A stretch of DNA of 64,000 nucleotides from Massilia litorea (GCF_015101885.1 NZ_CP062941.1:1426001-1490000), one strand, 5' to 3'. Shown: positions 19,935-29,204, counted from the first letter of the stretch. Notes: a model not told the origin generated them from the sequence alone. A program made the numbers and translations.

Positions 19935-22205
19935 TTAGCGTGGCACGATCGCAAACTCGGGGCTGTTGCCGTAGTTCGGCTTGACGGTGCGCGCCATGAA
20001 CTTGCTCCAGGCGGCAGCGGCGTTCGGCAGACGGGCATCGACGGCGTAGGCCAAGGCTGGCTGCATGTTCGACGGATAACCAGCGATGCTGTCCGAGTAA
20101 CCGGTCATCTCGCCGACCTTCAGCTTGAGGAAGCTGGCCATTGCCGCACTTCCGCACTCGAGCGAGCGGAAGGTGGCCGTCTCGCTAGCATCCGCCACCT
20201 GCGACATCGTCTTGTACAGGGGGCTGGTCTCCGAGTCACGGATGTTCATCGAGTACAGCGCCGCGTCGATCCAGCAGATGCCCGGGTCAGTCATGCGGAT
20301 CACCGGCGCCTTGGCTTTCCAGCTCAGCAGTTTTTGCGCGCCGCTAAAGCCAAGCTCTGCGGCATGGCCAATTGCCGAAGTAAAGAAGTCATCCTGCCAC
20401 GGAGCGATGCCGCGACGATTGTTATAGACGACCGCGCTCTTCATGTCGAGCACATTGAATACATTGGCCGCACTGTTATCAGTGTAAGCCTTGTTATACC
20501 AGTCCAGGTTGCTCGTCAGAATGCGGGCGAAATGCGATTTCAGGCGGTCGCTGTCCGGTGTAATGAAAGCTGCTTCTGCGAGCGTTCGCATACTCCAGGC
20601 CTGGCCGCGGACCTGTTCCGGCTCGAGCAGACCCTGAATGTTATTACGGTAGCCAGGATTGGTGCCGAATACATTTACCATTGCCCAGAATTGCAGCTCT
20701 TCCAAATAGTAGTAGTCGCCGGTCACAAGATAAGGCAGGTAGGCAAACGCCGGTTGGTGCGCGGAGTCATACGTGTAAGGCGAGCTGCAGCTGGCACCGA
20801 GCGCGCACTTCGGGAACGCTTCGAGTTGTTTGGTGACGGGATTGCGCGTATCGGTCGGAATCCCGGCAATGGTCATGTAGGGATAGTCGATCAGGCTGAC
20901 CGGGCGGTCCGTGTTCTTGTCTCGATAGTGCGATGACCAGCTACCCGCGAGGTCGGCCGTACCCAGGGTAACTTCTTTAGCCCGCCCTTCCATCGTCAGC
21001 AGATAGGTAGCAGCCCAACCCGGCAACAGGCCGAGGTCGACGCGGCCGCCGGTGCTCGGCATATACGGGATTGCCATGCCGATACCCATCGGCTCGATGG
21101 CAGCCCCGGTCCATTTCGACTTCAACTCAGTAAATGTCGCTTCGGGCACGACGACGCTCTGGTCGTAGTTCGGCACCGCACGGCTGGCGATCAGGTAGCC
21201 GACATTGTGCTTGATGAGCGCCTGCGAGGCGTCGCCGCCCCACCAGAACACCTTGCGCCAGCGGCTGTGGTGATAGTGGGTCAGGCCCGGCTTCGAATAG
21301 ACCACGGCGCCGCGCACCATCACTTCGGCGTCATAGGTGAAATTTTGCGGATTCGGCTCGTAGGCCCAGTTGTTTTCGAGCGTGACGTCGACGCGCGCCT
21401 TCTTGATGTCGTTGTACCAGCGGATCGCGAAGCGCGCCGTCAGGTGCGGGTGGGCCACGCCGTCGGCGCTCGTCAGCGGCGCCGAGACCTGCCACTCGTT
21501 GGCGACCGCGCCCGCGAGCCAGGTCTGGTAGGCGCCGCCGGTCTTGATGATGTCGTCGGCCGACACGCTGTAGCGCACGCCGTTGATGGTGGCATGCACC
21601 GACGAGCTGAAACCGTTCAGCAGGAGGGTCTTCGGACCCATGCCGCTGGCGTGTGGCGCGTTCGTTTTCATCAGCGACAGCAAGCGGGTTTCGCTCGCGT
21701 TCAGGCTCGGGATCAGGCCCGACACCACTGCATGGCGCACCGAACCGTCCGGGTGGGTCGCCTTGACGTCGAGCTGCAGCGGAACTTCGGTGCCGTCGTT
21801 GAAGCGGCCGACCAGCGAATCGGCCGGCATCAGGTCACCGGCGGCAAATACCTGGCCGAACGTGACCGGCAGGTTTGTTTGGGCGCTGGCGGTGATGTTC
21901 TGGATGCGCACGTCGGTGATCACACCGAAGACGGTGTAGGCGGTGGTCGTGGCCGCCGTGGTGGCGGGCACGGCGGCTGTGCCCGCAGGCGACACGGTGG
22001 CCTCGGGCGCTGCTGCGCCGCCGACCGGCGCGGCCTGCGGGGCAACTGCGGCCGCGGCTGCCGGGACCGTTGGCGCCGATGTGCTCGAGGCGACACCGGC
22101 AGTTGAACCGGAACCGCCGCCGCCGCCGCCGCAGGCCACGAGCGTGCTACCGAATACCGCGATTGCGGCAATTCGCATTGCAAAGTGTTGGAGTGGAAGT
22201 GTCAT
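19935..22205 (-). CDS. Large secreted lipoprotein, possibly polysaccharide-active (YetA/PcRGLX-like)
   Basis: A 756-aa exported protein. The N-terminus has a hydrophobic segment ending in the lipobox-like LVACGG, so the mature protein probably starts at a lipidated Cys followed by a Gly run and an Ala/Pro/Thr-rich spacer to about residue 90. The following part (FGVITDVRIQNITASAQTNLPVTFGQVF) and the aromatic-rich middle (HYHHSRWRKVFWWGG) recall large carbohydrate-active proteins of the YetA/PcRGLX type; this is a weak, memory-based resemblance. The start could also be the ATG ten codons downstream (22178). It has its own terminator and no operon partner. Confidence 0.6.
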   Translation of the reverse strand: MTLPLQHFAMRIAAIAVFGSTLVACGGGGGGSGSTAGVASSTSAPTVPAAAAAVAPQAAPVGGAAAPEATVSPAGTAAVPATTAATTTAYTVFGVITDVRIQNITASAQTNLPVTFGQVFAAGDLMPADSLVGRFNDGTEVPLQLDVKATHPDGSVRHAVVSGLIPSLNASETRLLSLMKTNAPHASGMGPKTLLLNGFSSSVHATINGVRYSVSADDIIKTGGAYQTWLAGAVANEWQVSAPLTSADGVAHPHLTARFAIRWYNDIKKARVDVTLENNWAYEPNPQNFTYDAEVMVRGAVVYSKPGLTHYHHSRWRKVFWWGGDASQALIKHNVGYLIASRAVPNYDQSVVVPEATFTELKSKWTGAAIEPMGIGMAIPYMPSTGGRVDLGLLPGWAATYLLTMEGRAKEVTLGTADLAGSWSSHYRDKNTDRPVSLIDYPYMTIAGIPTDTRNPVTKQLEAFPKCALGASCSSPYTYDSAHQPAFAYLPYLVTGDYYYLEELQFWAMVNVFGTNPGYRNNIQGLLEPEQVRGQAWSMRTLAEAAFITPDSDRLKSHFARILTSNLDWYNKAYTDNSAANVFNVLDMKSAVVYNNRRGIAPWQDDFFTSAIGHAAELGFSGAQKLLSWKAKAPVIRMTDPGICWIDAALYSMNIRDSETSPLYKTMSQVADASETATFRSLECGSAAMASFLKLKVGEMTGYSDSIAGYPSNMQPALAYAVDARLPNAAAAWSKFMARTVKPNYGNSPEFAIVPR

Positions 22206-22420
22206 GGCAGGTCTTCAGAGGGTTACTTTGGGGAATAAATTATTGCCCCAGTGCATTTCTGAAGGTTACGCCAAAGCAAAACTGAACGACAGAAAAATCA
22301 GTCTTGCTGTTCCGGATTTCGTCCAAATACAACACAACATTGTCGATTCATTTACGAATATTATTCGTTTAGAACCGAAACAAAGTGTATTTATATAGTT
22401 ATTTTGACTCGCCACCCAAT

Positions 22421-22443
22421 AAAAAAACCGCCCGGCGGGCGGT
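22421..22443 (-). terminator. Terminator of the dihaem cytochrome gene
   Basis: On the minus strand ACCGCCC-GCC-GGGCGGT is followed by a run of seven T (complement of 22421-22427). It lies 27 bp after the cytochrome stop codon. Confidence 0.85.
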
Positions 22444-22469
22444 CTGGACCAACCATTCCTTTGGCTTCG

Positions 22470-23402
22470 TCAACGCGAGGACGCCACCATGAAGTCGACC
22501 GCTGCCTTGACGTCGGCATCCGGCGCGCTGGAGCCGCCTTTGGGCGGCATGACGCCGGCCTTGCCCTGAAAGCCCTTGATGGCATGCTCGTACAGCACCT
22601 CGTTGCCCTGCTTGATGCGGGGCGCCCAGGCTGCTTTGTCGGCCACTTTCGGCGCACCGGCAATCCCGGCGCCATGGCAGGCGATGCAGGCACTATTGAA
22701 CAGCGCCTTGCCGGCGTCGGCATTGGCGACGGCCGGTGCGGCCGCAGCAGGGGCAGCGACCGCAGGCGTGGCCGCAGCCGGGGCCGCAGTCGGAGCGGCG
22801 CTGGCCGGCGTGCCGCCGGCCGGTGCGGCCGTGGCGGCATTCGCTGCTGCCGGCGCGGCGGCGGTCTCGGCGCCGGCGGCGGGCGCGGCGCCCGCTGCGG
22901 GTGGCGCCGGCTCCTTGAACTTGGCGCCGCTCTGGTTGGCCATGTAGACCACCGCGCGTTCGACTTCCACATTGTCCAGGTCGGGATTGCCGCCCTTGGC
23001 CGGCATGGCGCGGATGCCTTCGATGGCGTGCTTGGCGAGCGTATCGTAACCCTGCGCCAGGCGCGGGCCCCAATCGCCGGCGACGCCGATCTTCGGGGCG
23101 CCCGCGGCGCCGCTGGCGTGGCAGGCCGCGCACACGGCGGTGTAGACGGCATTACCTGCTTGCAGCACTTTCGGCGCGTTGGCATCGCGCAGCGTAAAAC
23201 CTTCTTCGGCGACCGGGCGCAGGCGCTGGGCCACTGCTTCCTTGCCGAGGCTGTTGGTGCCGGCGCCTTCCAGCTTGTCGTTGGTGACAAAGGAGACAAG
23301 CAGGATGATGCCGATAACGATTACCAGGAAGAAGCCTGCGACCACCCCGATCAGTTGCTTGGGCGTCCTGATAAACGATTGTTCATTGTGTGCGTCGCTC
23401 AT
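22470..23402 (-). CDS. Membrane-anchored dihaem c-type cytochrome (cytochrome c5-like)
   Basis: Electron-transfer protein of 310 aa. It starts at ATG 23402 (MSDAHNEQSFIRTPKQ), directly after AAGGAAATC; longer frames upstream are not supported. One transmembrane anchor (about residues 20-44, LIGVVAGFFLVIVIGIILLVSFV) is followed by two cytochrome c domains with haem motifs CAACH and CIACH, each with a downstream Met in a MPAKGG or MPPKGG context as possible axial ligand. The domains are joined by a roughly 75-residue Ala/Pro-rich linker made of imperfect repeats. Orientation predicts both haem domains in the periplasm. Confidence 0.88.
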   Translation of the reverse strand: MSDAHNEQSFIRTPKQLIGVVAGFFLVIVIGIILLVSFVTNDKLEGAGTNSLGKEAVAQRLRPVAEEGFTLRDANAPKVLQAGNAVYTAVCAACHASGAAGAPKIGVAGDWGPRLAQGYDTLAKHAIEGIRAMPAKGGNPDLDNVEVERAVVYMANQSGAKFKEPAPPAAGAAPAAGAETAAAPAAANAATAAPAGGTPASAAPTAAPAAATPAVAAPAAAAPAVANADAGKALFNSACIACHGAGIAGAPKVADKAAWAPRIKQGNEVLYEHAIKGFQGKAGVMPPKGGSSAPDADVKAAVDFMVASSR

Positions 23403-23622
23403 GATTTCCTTAATACGATTAAAAAAACCTGCTACCCGGCGTGTGTCTTCCTGCATGACTTTTTGGAAAGGCCGCCAATCGGCGATTATAGTCTCAAAAG
23501 ATGCCCCATAGCACATGACTCGTTTGCAACTTCTACTTTCCATGGACGGGGAACGCGAAAGAATGTATCCTTCGCATCGCTCAGGCATTTCCTCGCGAGA
23601 TGACTCGACGCGTTTTACCAGT

Positions 23623-23698
23623 GCGGCTGTAGCTCAGTGGATAGAGTATTGGCCTCCGAAGCCAAGGGTCGCTGGTTCGATCCCAGCCAGCCGCACCA
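23623..23698 (+). tRNA. tRNA-Arg (anticodon CCG)
   Basis: A complete cloverleaf is visible. The acceptor stem GCGGCTG (23623-23629) pairs with CAGCCGC (23688-23694), then discriminator A and an encoded CCA (23696-23698). The anticodon arm TTGGC-CTCCGAA-GCCAA gives anticodon CCG, reading CGG. The T-arm contains GGTTCGATCC. The AT-rich accessory segment begins immediately downstream. Confidence 0.96.
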
Positions 23699-23999
23699 TT
23701 CTTTGCATACTGTTCAGTATAAAAGCGAGCGCCCGTCTCGCGCACCTCGATCTCGTCATCACCCCTCGTTTTTGCATGAGCCTGCGGGCACGGTGCATCC
23801 CTTGCTGCGTGCCTTTAGTGCCGTCATGAGTACTGGACGGACAGGTTGCGGTCCTCCTTGGCTTACGTATGATACGTACCACATATCGCCCATAAGTTTC
23901 AATTTATTGAATTTAGATAACTTTTATTGCGATAAAATTACTATAATTCTCCGTAAATATGACGGTCATCAAGAACCGAAACCAAATTCTAGGGAAGCA
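23699..23999. other. AT-rich gap between tRNA-Arg and the GT2 cassette
   Basis: About 300 bp with no credible gene. Base composition falls sharply from about 23,880 onward. A TATAAT box at 23942-23947, 53 bp before the GT2 start, is a plausible -10 element, but no good -35 is visible. I found no direct repeat of the tRNA 3' end, so no attachment site is claimed. Confidence 0.5.
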
Positions 24000-24689
24000 A
24001 TGAAAGATAGCGCACTCGATGACCTGTGGGTGGTCATTCCTGCCTTCAATGAAGGCGCAGTTATCGCTGACGTTGTGCGGGACATAAGGCAATTTTGCCC
24101 GAATGTCGTGCTTGTGGACGACGGCTCACGGGACGACACCGCGGAGCATGCGCGGTCCGCAGGCGCAATCGTCCTGCGCCATCCGATCAATCTGGGGCAA
24201 GGCGCGGCGCTGCAGACCGGCATCGAATTCGCCGTGCGCAATCGCGCTGTCTACGTGGCCACCTTCGACGCCGACGGACAGCACGACGTTCACGACTTGG
24301 CGCCGATGATCGAACTGCTGAAGGAGCGCAACCTCGATGTCGTACTGGGCAGCAGGTTCATTGGTAAGACAGTCGGCATGACATTTTCCAGGCGCCTACT
24401 GCTGCGTGCGGCGGTCCTGTTTACACGACTGACGACGGGGATGAACCTGACCGATGCGCACAATGGCTTGCGTGTTTTCACGCGCAAAGGCATCGCCAAC
24501 ATTTCGCTGGTCCATAACCGCATGGCCCATGCATCCGAAATTCTCGAGCAGATCGCCCAGAACCGGCTGGCATACGCCGAGTTCGGGAATACGGTGCGCT
24601 ATACGGAGTATTCACGTGCCAAAGGACAGAAAGCGTCGAATGCCGTGAATATTGTTGTCGACCTCGTTCTTGGAAGGATTAGCAAATGA
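24000..24689 (+). CDS. Glycosyltransferase family 2 (polyprenyl-phosphate glycosyltransferase type)
   Basis: A 229-aa GT-A-fold enzyme of the dolichyl/undecaprenyl-phosphate sugar synthase group. It starts at ATG 24000 (MKDSALDDLWVVIPAFNE) after AGGGAAG; the longer frame would run through the tRNA gene. Motifs: IPAFNEGAVI, VDDGSRDDT, FDADGQHD (DxD) and LGSRF. It has no C-terminal membrane helices, and the small DUF2304 membrane protein encoded next, with an overlapping ATGA stop-start, probably anchors it. Likely reaction: transfer of a sugar from a nucleotide sugar to undecaprenyl phosphate. Confidence 0.85.
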   Translation: MKDSALDDLWVVIPAFNEGAVIADVVRDIRQFCPNVVLVDDGSRDDTAEHARSAGAIVLRHPINLGQGAALQTGIEFAVRNRAVYVATFDADGQHDVHDLAPMIELLKERNLDVVLGSRFIGKTVGMTFSRRLLLRAAVLFTRLTTGMNLTDAHNGLRVFTRKGIANISLVHNRMAHASEILEQIAQNRLAYAEFGNTVRYTEYSRAKGQKASNAVNIVVDLVLGRISK

Positions 24690-25057
24690 TCGTTCAATCC
24701 CTGCTGACGATCGCGCTGGTCGGATCCCTGTTGTACATCTTTGGCCAGAAACGACTTCTCGGTACTATCCGGCTTGGCCTGTACGCCGTCATCTGCGCCG
24801 GCTTGTTCTTTGTCTGGTCGCCCGATCAATCGACCGCGATTGCCAATCACCTGGGCGTGGGGCGCGGTGTTGACCTGATTTATTACATCTGGATCGTCTT
24901 GTCGCTCGCCGTTTTCGTCAACATCCATTTGAAGCTGCGTGAAAACACCAGTTTGGTAACCCAGCTGGCCCGGCAAATCGCGATTGCCGAAGCGCAACGC
25001 AACCTGAGCGAGCAAAGCGTGCAGGCAGTCCACAACCAGGCCCAGGGCACCAACTAA
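24686..25057 (+). CDS. DUF2304 domain-containing membrane protein
   Basis: A 123-aa protein with three hydrophobic helices (about residues 5-22, 29-47 and 67-88) and a polar, coiled-coil-like C-terminal tail rich in Gln, Glu and Arg (LKLRENTSLVTQLARQIAIAEAQRN). This is the DUF2304 pattern, usually found directly downstream of a soluble GT2. It overlaps the GT2 gene by 4 nt (ATGA) and the next gene by 1 nt (TAATG), so translational coupling is likely. Confidence 0.8.
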   Translation: MIVQSLLTIALVGSLLYIFGQKRLLGTIRLGLYAVICAGLFFVWSPDQSTAIANHLGVGRGVDLIYYIWIVLSLAVFVNIHLKLRENTSLVTQLARQIAIAEAQRNLSEQSVQAVHNQAQGTN

Positions 25058-26658
25058 TGTACTTGACCAGTTTGAAGAATCCTGCCTGGCAGGTGCGCGG
25101 CGGCAGCGCTGCTGCCGGCACCTTTCACGCGATCGCAGCCGGACTATGCATTCTGACGGCGCTGTCGTTCTTCCTGCTCCCGCTCCCGACCCTGCAATGG
25201 TTCACCGATTACTGGGAACATGCGTCCGCCGTCCGCGTTTTATCGGAAAACGTGCTTGCGCCAAGTAACCCGCACTACGCCACCTACGACGCCGATCGCC
25301 AGTTTATACCGCTGTTCGTTTTGCTCGGCGGGTTGATGCAGTTGACCGGCATGGGCGTTACCGCAGCCCTCGCGCTCGGTGCCGTCGTGACGACGGCTCT
25401 TTTCGTCGTCGGCGTGAAAATGTTTGCCGATTCCTATTTCCAGCACAGGTGGGCGCCGGTAATTCTGATCGCCGTCTTGCTGTGTTGTTGGGGTACGCCC
25501 TGGGTGTGGACCGGCTTCTACGAGTTCCGGGCGATGTTCTACAATAGTTTTTATCCGGCGGCCTTCGTATTTTCACTCACTTTCATCACGTGGGCACTCG
25601 TGATCCGGGCCCTGCAGTCCGATACAGTCGCGCTATCGATTTGCTGCCTGCTGCCGCTCCTGTCTGCGCTCATGTTCGTTTCGCACCAGTTGGGCGGACT
25701 GTTTGCGCTGGGAGGCGCCTTCCTGTTCTTGTTATTCGAGCCGAAAAGTACGAGTAAAACGCGTCTCTTACTGTTTACTTTGTTGGCTTTCGGAGTGGCT
25801 ATTACCTGGTGGTGGCCGTATTTCAATCCCATCGAACTGACTTACCGCGGGGCGGGCGACAAGGAAAACGGCGGCGTCGCCGACTTCTATAACACGGTGC
25901 AGGTCGTCCTTTTGCTGGGCCCAGCCTGGCTCGGGATACCACTGCTGTTCGAACTGTTCCGAAAGCGTATCCATCTGGCGCTTGTCGCCGGATTCCTGGG
26001 AGTTTTTGGTGCCTACTGTATTGGTGGCGCACTAGGGCACCCGGTGGCGCACCGTTTCTTGTCGTATGCGGTGCTCTACCTGCACCTGCCGATTACATGG
26101 AAACTGCTGTCCCTGATTCCGGAAAGAGAGGCCAAGTTCAGCGTGGCAGAACTGAAGAGAGACCGGCCAAGATTCGTTGTATTGGCCCTATGTGCGGCGT
26201 TGGTGATGCTGCACCTGGCGTTCGGTGCGCTCGATTTTGCCCGGGTGGGATACGAACGGACGAGCGGGAAGTCATTCGGTTCTTATCCAAACCAGGACGT
26301 GATCGGCAATTTGATCGCCGTTGCCAATAAATTGCCAGGCGATGCGATCATGTTTGCTTCGCCGCATCCCGCGCTCGCGATCACTGCCTTCAAAGGCAAA
26401 GTCGTCGTGCGGCCGCGACCCCAGTTGATGATTGCGGACGGTGTGGCACGCAGCAAGGACAATGCACAGTTCTTTTCTTCCGCCACTTCGCAGGCCGAGC
26501 GGCGCGAACTGGCTCGCAAATACGGTGTCCGCTATATCCTGATTAAAAAAGAAGATCTTCCGATGAATGTGACGGAAGACTTGAAAGCCTTGGGAGAAGT
26601 GGTCCCGAACCCCGGACAGCTCGTCCTTATCAAGATCGATATTTCGAAATTACCATGA
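25057..26658 (+). CDS. Polytopic membrane protein, GT-C-glycosyltransferase-like
   Basis: A 533-aa protein with roughly ten hydrophobic segments in the first 380 residues and a soluble C-terminal domain (about residues 395-530). The first loop contains a charged segment (TDYWEHASAVRVLSENV) where GT-C enzymes carry their catalytic acid. No named family was recognised with certainty. Its position between a GT2/DUF2304 pair and an EamA-like protein resembles the ArnC-ArnT-ArnE/F logic, in which a GT-C enzyme moves a lipid-linked sugar onto an acceptor outside the membrane; that role is inferred. Confidence 0.65.
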   Translation: MYLTSLKNPAWQVRGGSAAAGTFHAIAAGLCILTALSFFLLPLPTLQWFTDYWEHASAVRVLSENVLAPSNPHYATYDADRQFIPLFVLLGGLMQLTGMGVTAALALGAVVTTALFVVGVKMFADSYFQHRWAPVILIAVLLCCWGTPWVWTGFYEFRAMFYNSFYPAAFVFSLTFITWALVIRALQSDTVALSICCLLPLLSALMFVSHQLGGLFALGGAFLFLLFEPKSTSKTRLLLFTLLAFGVAITWWWPYFNPIELTYRGAGDKENGGVADFYNTVQVVLLLGPAWLGIPLLFELFRKRIHLALVAGFLGVFGAYCIGGALGHPVAHRFLSYAVLYLHLPITWKLLSLIPEREAKFSVAELKRDRPRFVVLALCAALVMLHLAFGALDFARVGYERTSGKSFGSYPNQDVIGNLIAVANKLPGDAIMFASPHPALAITAFKGKVVVRPRPQLMIADGVARSKDNAQFFSSATSQAERRELARKYGVRYILIKKEDLPMNVTEDLKALGEVVPNPGQLVLIKIDISKLP

Positions 26659-27008
26659 CTAATTCCCTGATCCTGACGATGATTTTTTATTCGTTGGGGA
26701 TGGCAGGTGGCCAACTGCTGTTCAAGCTCGCTGCAATGCACCTTGCTCAACGGACTCCGGCTTCGTCTGTCATTTCGTATTTGAACGTCTACCTGGTGTC
26801 CGGACTGTTTCTCTACGGCCTACTGACGATGTTGTGGGTATGGATCCTGCGCAGCGTGCCGCTCTCCAAAGCCTATCCGTTCGTTGCCTTGTCCTTCGTG
26901 TTCACGCCGATGCTATCGAAGTTTGTGTTAGGCGAGCAGTTGTCGCCCGGATATTTTGCAGGACTTGCGCTTATTGCTGCCGGAGTGGTTGTAATTGTCC
27001 GTACTTGA
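26655..27008 (+). CDS. EamA/SMR-like small membrane transporter (ArnE/ArnF-like)
   Basis: A 117-aa protein with four predicted helices, the layout of half-size EamA proteins such as the ArnE/ArnF flippase subunits. Family-like features are GGQLLFKLA in helix 1, a WILRSVPLSKAYPFVALSF stretch between helices 2 and 3, and LGEQLSPGYFAGLALIAAGVVVI at the C-terminus. It overlaps the upstream GT-C-like gene by 4 nt (ATGA). It probably flips the lipid-linked sugar made by the GT2. Confidence 0.75.
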   Translation: MTNSLILTMIFYSLGMAGGQLLFKLAAMHLAQRTPASSVISYLNVYLVSGLFLYGLLTMLWVWILRSVPLSKAYPFVALSFVFTPMLSKFVLGEQLSPGYFAGLALIAAGVVVIVRT

Positions 27009-27090
27009 TACACCGTGCCTTCTTCCCAAAACTGACTTCGTACACGCACTGATGTGCTCCAGCCGTACAGGTAGTCAATAAACAATCCGA

Positions 27091-28131
27091 ATGAAAAGCC
27101 AAACCACGTTGCGTTTGATTCAGGTCGATGCCCTACGTGGAATCGCAGCCTTGATGGTCGTTTTTTTCCATTACACGACCAAATATGAGGAATTATTTGG
27201 GCATGCTGGTAAGCCGGCAGTTTATGTACCCTGGGGCTACCTGGGCGTTAACTTGTTCTTCATGATCAGTGGTTTCGTTATTTTCATGACACTGGATAAA
27301 ACTGTGCGGCCTTTGGATTTTGTCGTGTCCCGTGGTTTCAGGCTCTACCCTGCTTATTGGTTTGCGGTGACGGTCACCTTTTTGATTACGCAATGGACCG
27401 ATCTTCACGGACAAACGGTTGATCTGGGAACCGCACTCATCAATTTGAGTATGGTGCAAGGTTTGTTTGGGATTAAAAACGTTGACGGTGTCTATTGGAC
27501 ATTGAAGATCGAACTAATCTTTTACGGCTGGGCACTGCTCTTGTTTTATCTTCGATCACTGGATAAGATCCAAGGCGTGCTGATTGGCTTGCTCCTTCTT
27601 CGTTGTGTGGAACATTTTGTGCCATCTGCGTCGGGCTATACCATACCGTCGGAGCTAAGTCGGCTATTACTGCTAGACGTCATTCCCTGGTTTGCTGCCG
27701 GGATTTCGATTTACAAATTGTCGTTTAACCAGTCAAAAAACAAAAAACCATCGTATGTTGTCGTGGTAATCCTCTCAGCGCTTGCAATCGGTTTGAGCGA
27801 CGGGCTAGCACTGACCGGACTACTCGTGCTATTCGCATTGCTATTATTCAGTGCCGCGACAGGAAGTATTTCGCTTCTCAGTCACCGAATTTTCACACTT
27901 CTTGGAACGATGTCGTACTGTTTATACTTACTTCACGAAAACATCGGATGGTCTATTATTGCTGCATGCGAAAAAGCAGGCACATCGGCAAATACCGCCA
28001 TCCTACTGGCCTTGTTTGTTTCCTTAGGCTTGTCATTTGTGGCGATGCGAATTGTTGAGCAACCCGCTGTTGCATGGGGACGGGCTTGGTATCGTTTGTA
28101 CCGCGCCCGCAGGGACGACGCTGTTGCTTGA
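27091..28131 (+). CDS. Acyltransferase 3 family membrane protein (OafA/WecH-like)
   Basis: A 346-aa polytopic membrane O-acyltransferase. It opens with RLIQVDALRGIAALMVVFFHYTTK, which carries the conserved R/D-RG and FH motifs of acyltransferase family 3, then GYLGVNLFFMISGFVIF. About ten transmembrane helices. Likely function: O-acetylation (or other acylation) of a polysaccharide or lipid-linked sugar. The base composition is clearly more AT-rich than the rest of the window, pointing to recent acquisition. It lies 82 bp after the EamA-like gene. Confidence 0.85.
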   Translation: MKSQTTLRLIQVDALRGIAALMVVFFHYTTKYEELFGHAGKPAVYVPWGYLGVNLFFMISGFVIFMTLDKTVRPLDFVVSRGFRLYPAYWFAVTVTFLITQWTDLHGQTVDLGTALINLSMVQGLFGIKNVDGVYWTLKIELIFYGWALLLFYLRSLDKIQGVLIGLLLLRCVEHFVPSASGYTIPSELSRLLLLDVIPWFAAGISIYKLSFNQSKNKKPSYVVVVILSALAIGLSDGLALTGLLVLFALLLFSAATGSISLLSHRIFTLLGTMSYCLYLLHENIGWSIIAACEKAGTSANTAILLALFVSLGLSFVAMRIVEQPAVAWGRAWYRLYRARRDDAVA

Positions 28132-28226
28132 TTCCTCAGCCTCCATTGTGTGAGTGGAATGATGAGGAAGCGCCCCTGCAAATAAATAATTGACCACTGT
28201 CCTGCCGGTTTTACTTCTACAGTCCA

Positions 28227-29204
28227 TTAGACTATCGAGTGGCGCTTGACTGGCGCCGGCACCACTACCGGTGCGATATCAGCCGCCGACCAATCGCGTG
28301 GCACACGCAGGCGCCATGCAACCCAAGCGCAGAGCGGCTGTTTGATGAATAATCGGCGCGCCTGCGCTGGCTGTGCGGTAATCCAACCATTGACAAGCCC
28401 GTGTGCGGTCGAAGGAAGTAGATGAGGAGCCAGGCCACGCACGATTAGGTGTTCGCGGACGGCGCGGTTTTCGAGGACTCCTTGCGCTTGGCGCAGCATT
28501 CGCTTCCATTGGCCAAGGATATTTTTAAACGTGATCCGCTCCATCGAGCGTACGTTCCAGATTGCGTCCGGTACGACGGCAATGCGGCGTCTGTCCCAAT
28601 GATTAGCAGCAGGGTCCAATCCAAGCATCAGCACCGCGCCCGTAACGGAATCGGTACGGTATAGTCCCAGCGGTAGCCGGAATCCGGAAGCGCGCAGCTT
28701 CGCCATAACCCCTGCTCGGATCAGGTTCAAGTTCCCGTGGAACCCACCTTCGCTCAGCATTAATGCCCGGAGGTGAAGCGCCGAGCGGCCGCAGGTCGGG
28801 ACGCCGGTTGCTCCTTGCGCTTCTGGCGCAGTCGCGAGTCCTCGGTCAAGGGCGTCGAAGGAATCCGGTTCGACTTCGACATAGCCGTCGAGGAAAATAG
28901 CGTCGCCGTCAGATGCCCAAATACGGTGCACATACTCGTTCCAAGCATGTGCCTTGTCGCCCTGTTGGATGCGCCAGACACGCAGCACACATGTCGGCGG
29001 AACGTCGACACACAATCCTGCGATGTTATGTGCCAGCTCCGGATTACCGTTTACCAATACATCTACGACTGCACGCCTGTCCTTACAGGCTTGAATGGCG
29101 GACCGGATGCAAGCGGCCAGAGTAGAAACATCTTCGCGCGAAGCAATGATGGCAATGGAGCGCGGCTCGACAATCATACGGCTGACTTGGCTAGAAAACC
29201 ACAT
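28227..29204 (-). CDS. Glycosyltransferase family 2-like protein
   Basis: Probable GT-A-fold glycosyltransferase of about 325 aa. The N-terminal strand and loop (RSIAIIASREDVSTLAACIRSA) and VDVLVNGNPELA resemble the nucleotide-binding half of GT2 enzymes; the DxD position appears as IFLDGYVEVEPDSF, which is not canonical. The start is uncertain: ATG 29204 (MWFSSQVSRM) or 29177 (MIVEPRS); neither has a good RBS, and the frame opens further upstream. It is convergent with the acyltransferase gene and downstream of the FemAB-like gene. Base composition is intermediate. Confidence 0.65.
   Translation of the reverse strand: MWFSSQVSRMIVEPRSIAIIASREDVSTLAACIRSAIQACKDRRAVVDVLVNGNPELAHNIAGLCVDVPPTCVLRVWRIQQGDKAHAWNEYVHRIWASDGDAIFLDGYVEVEPDSFDALDRGLATAPEAQGATGVPTCGRSALHLRALMLSEGGFHGNLNLIRAGVMAKLRASGFRLPLGLYRTDSVTGAVLMLGLDPAANHWDRRRIAVVPDAIWNVRSMERITFKNILGQWKRMLRQAQGVLENRAVREHLIVRGLAPHLLPSTAHGLVNGWITAQPAQARRLFIKQPLCAWVAWRLRVPRDWSAADIAPVVVPAPVKRHSIV

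Noticed and set aside
23699..23999. Phage or island attachment site at the tRNA-Arg 3' end
   Set aside because: No downstream repeat of the tRNA 3' end and no integrase gene were seen.
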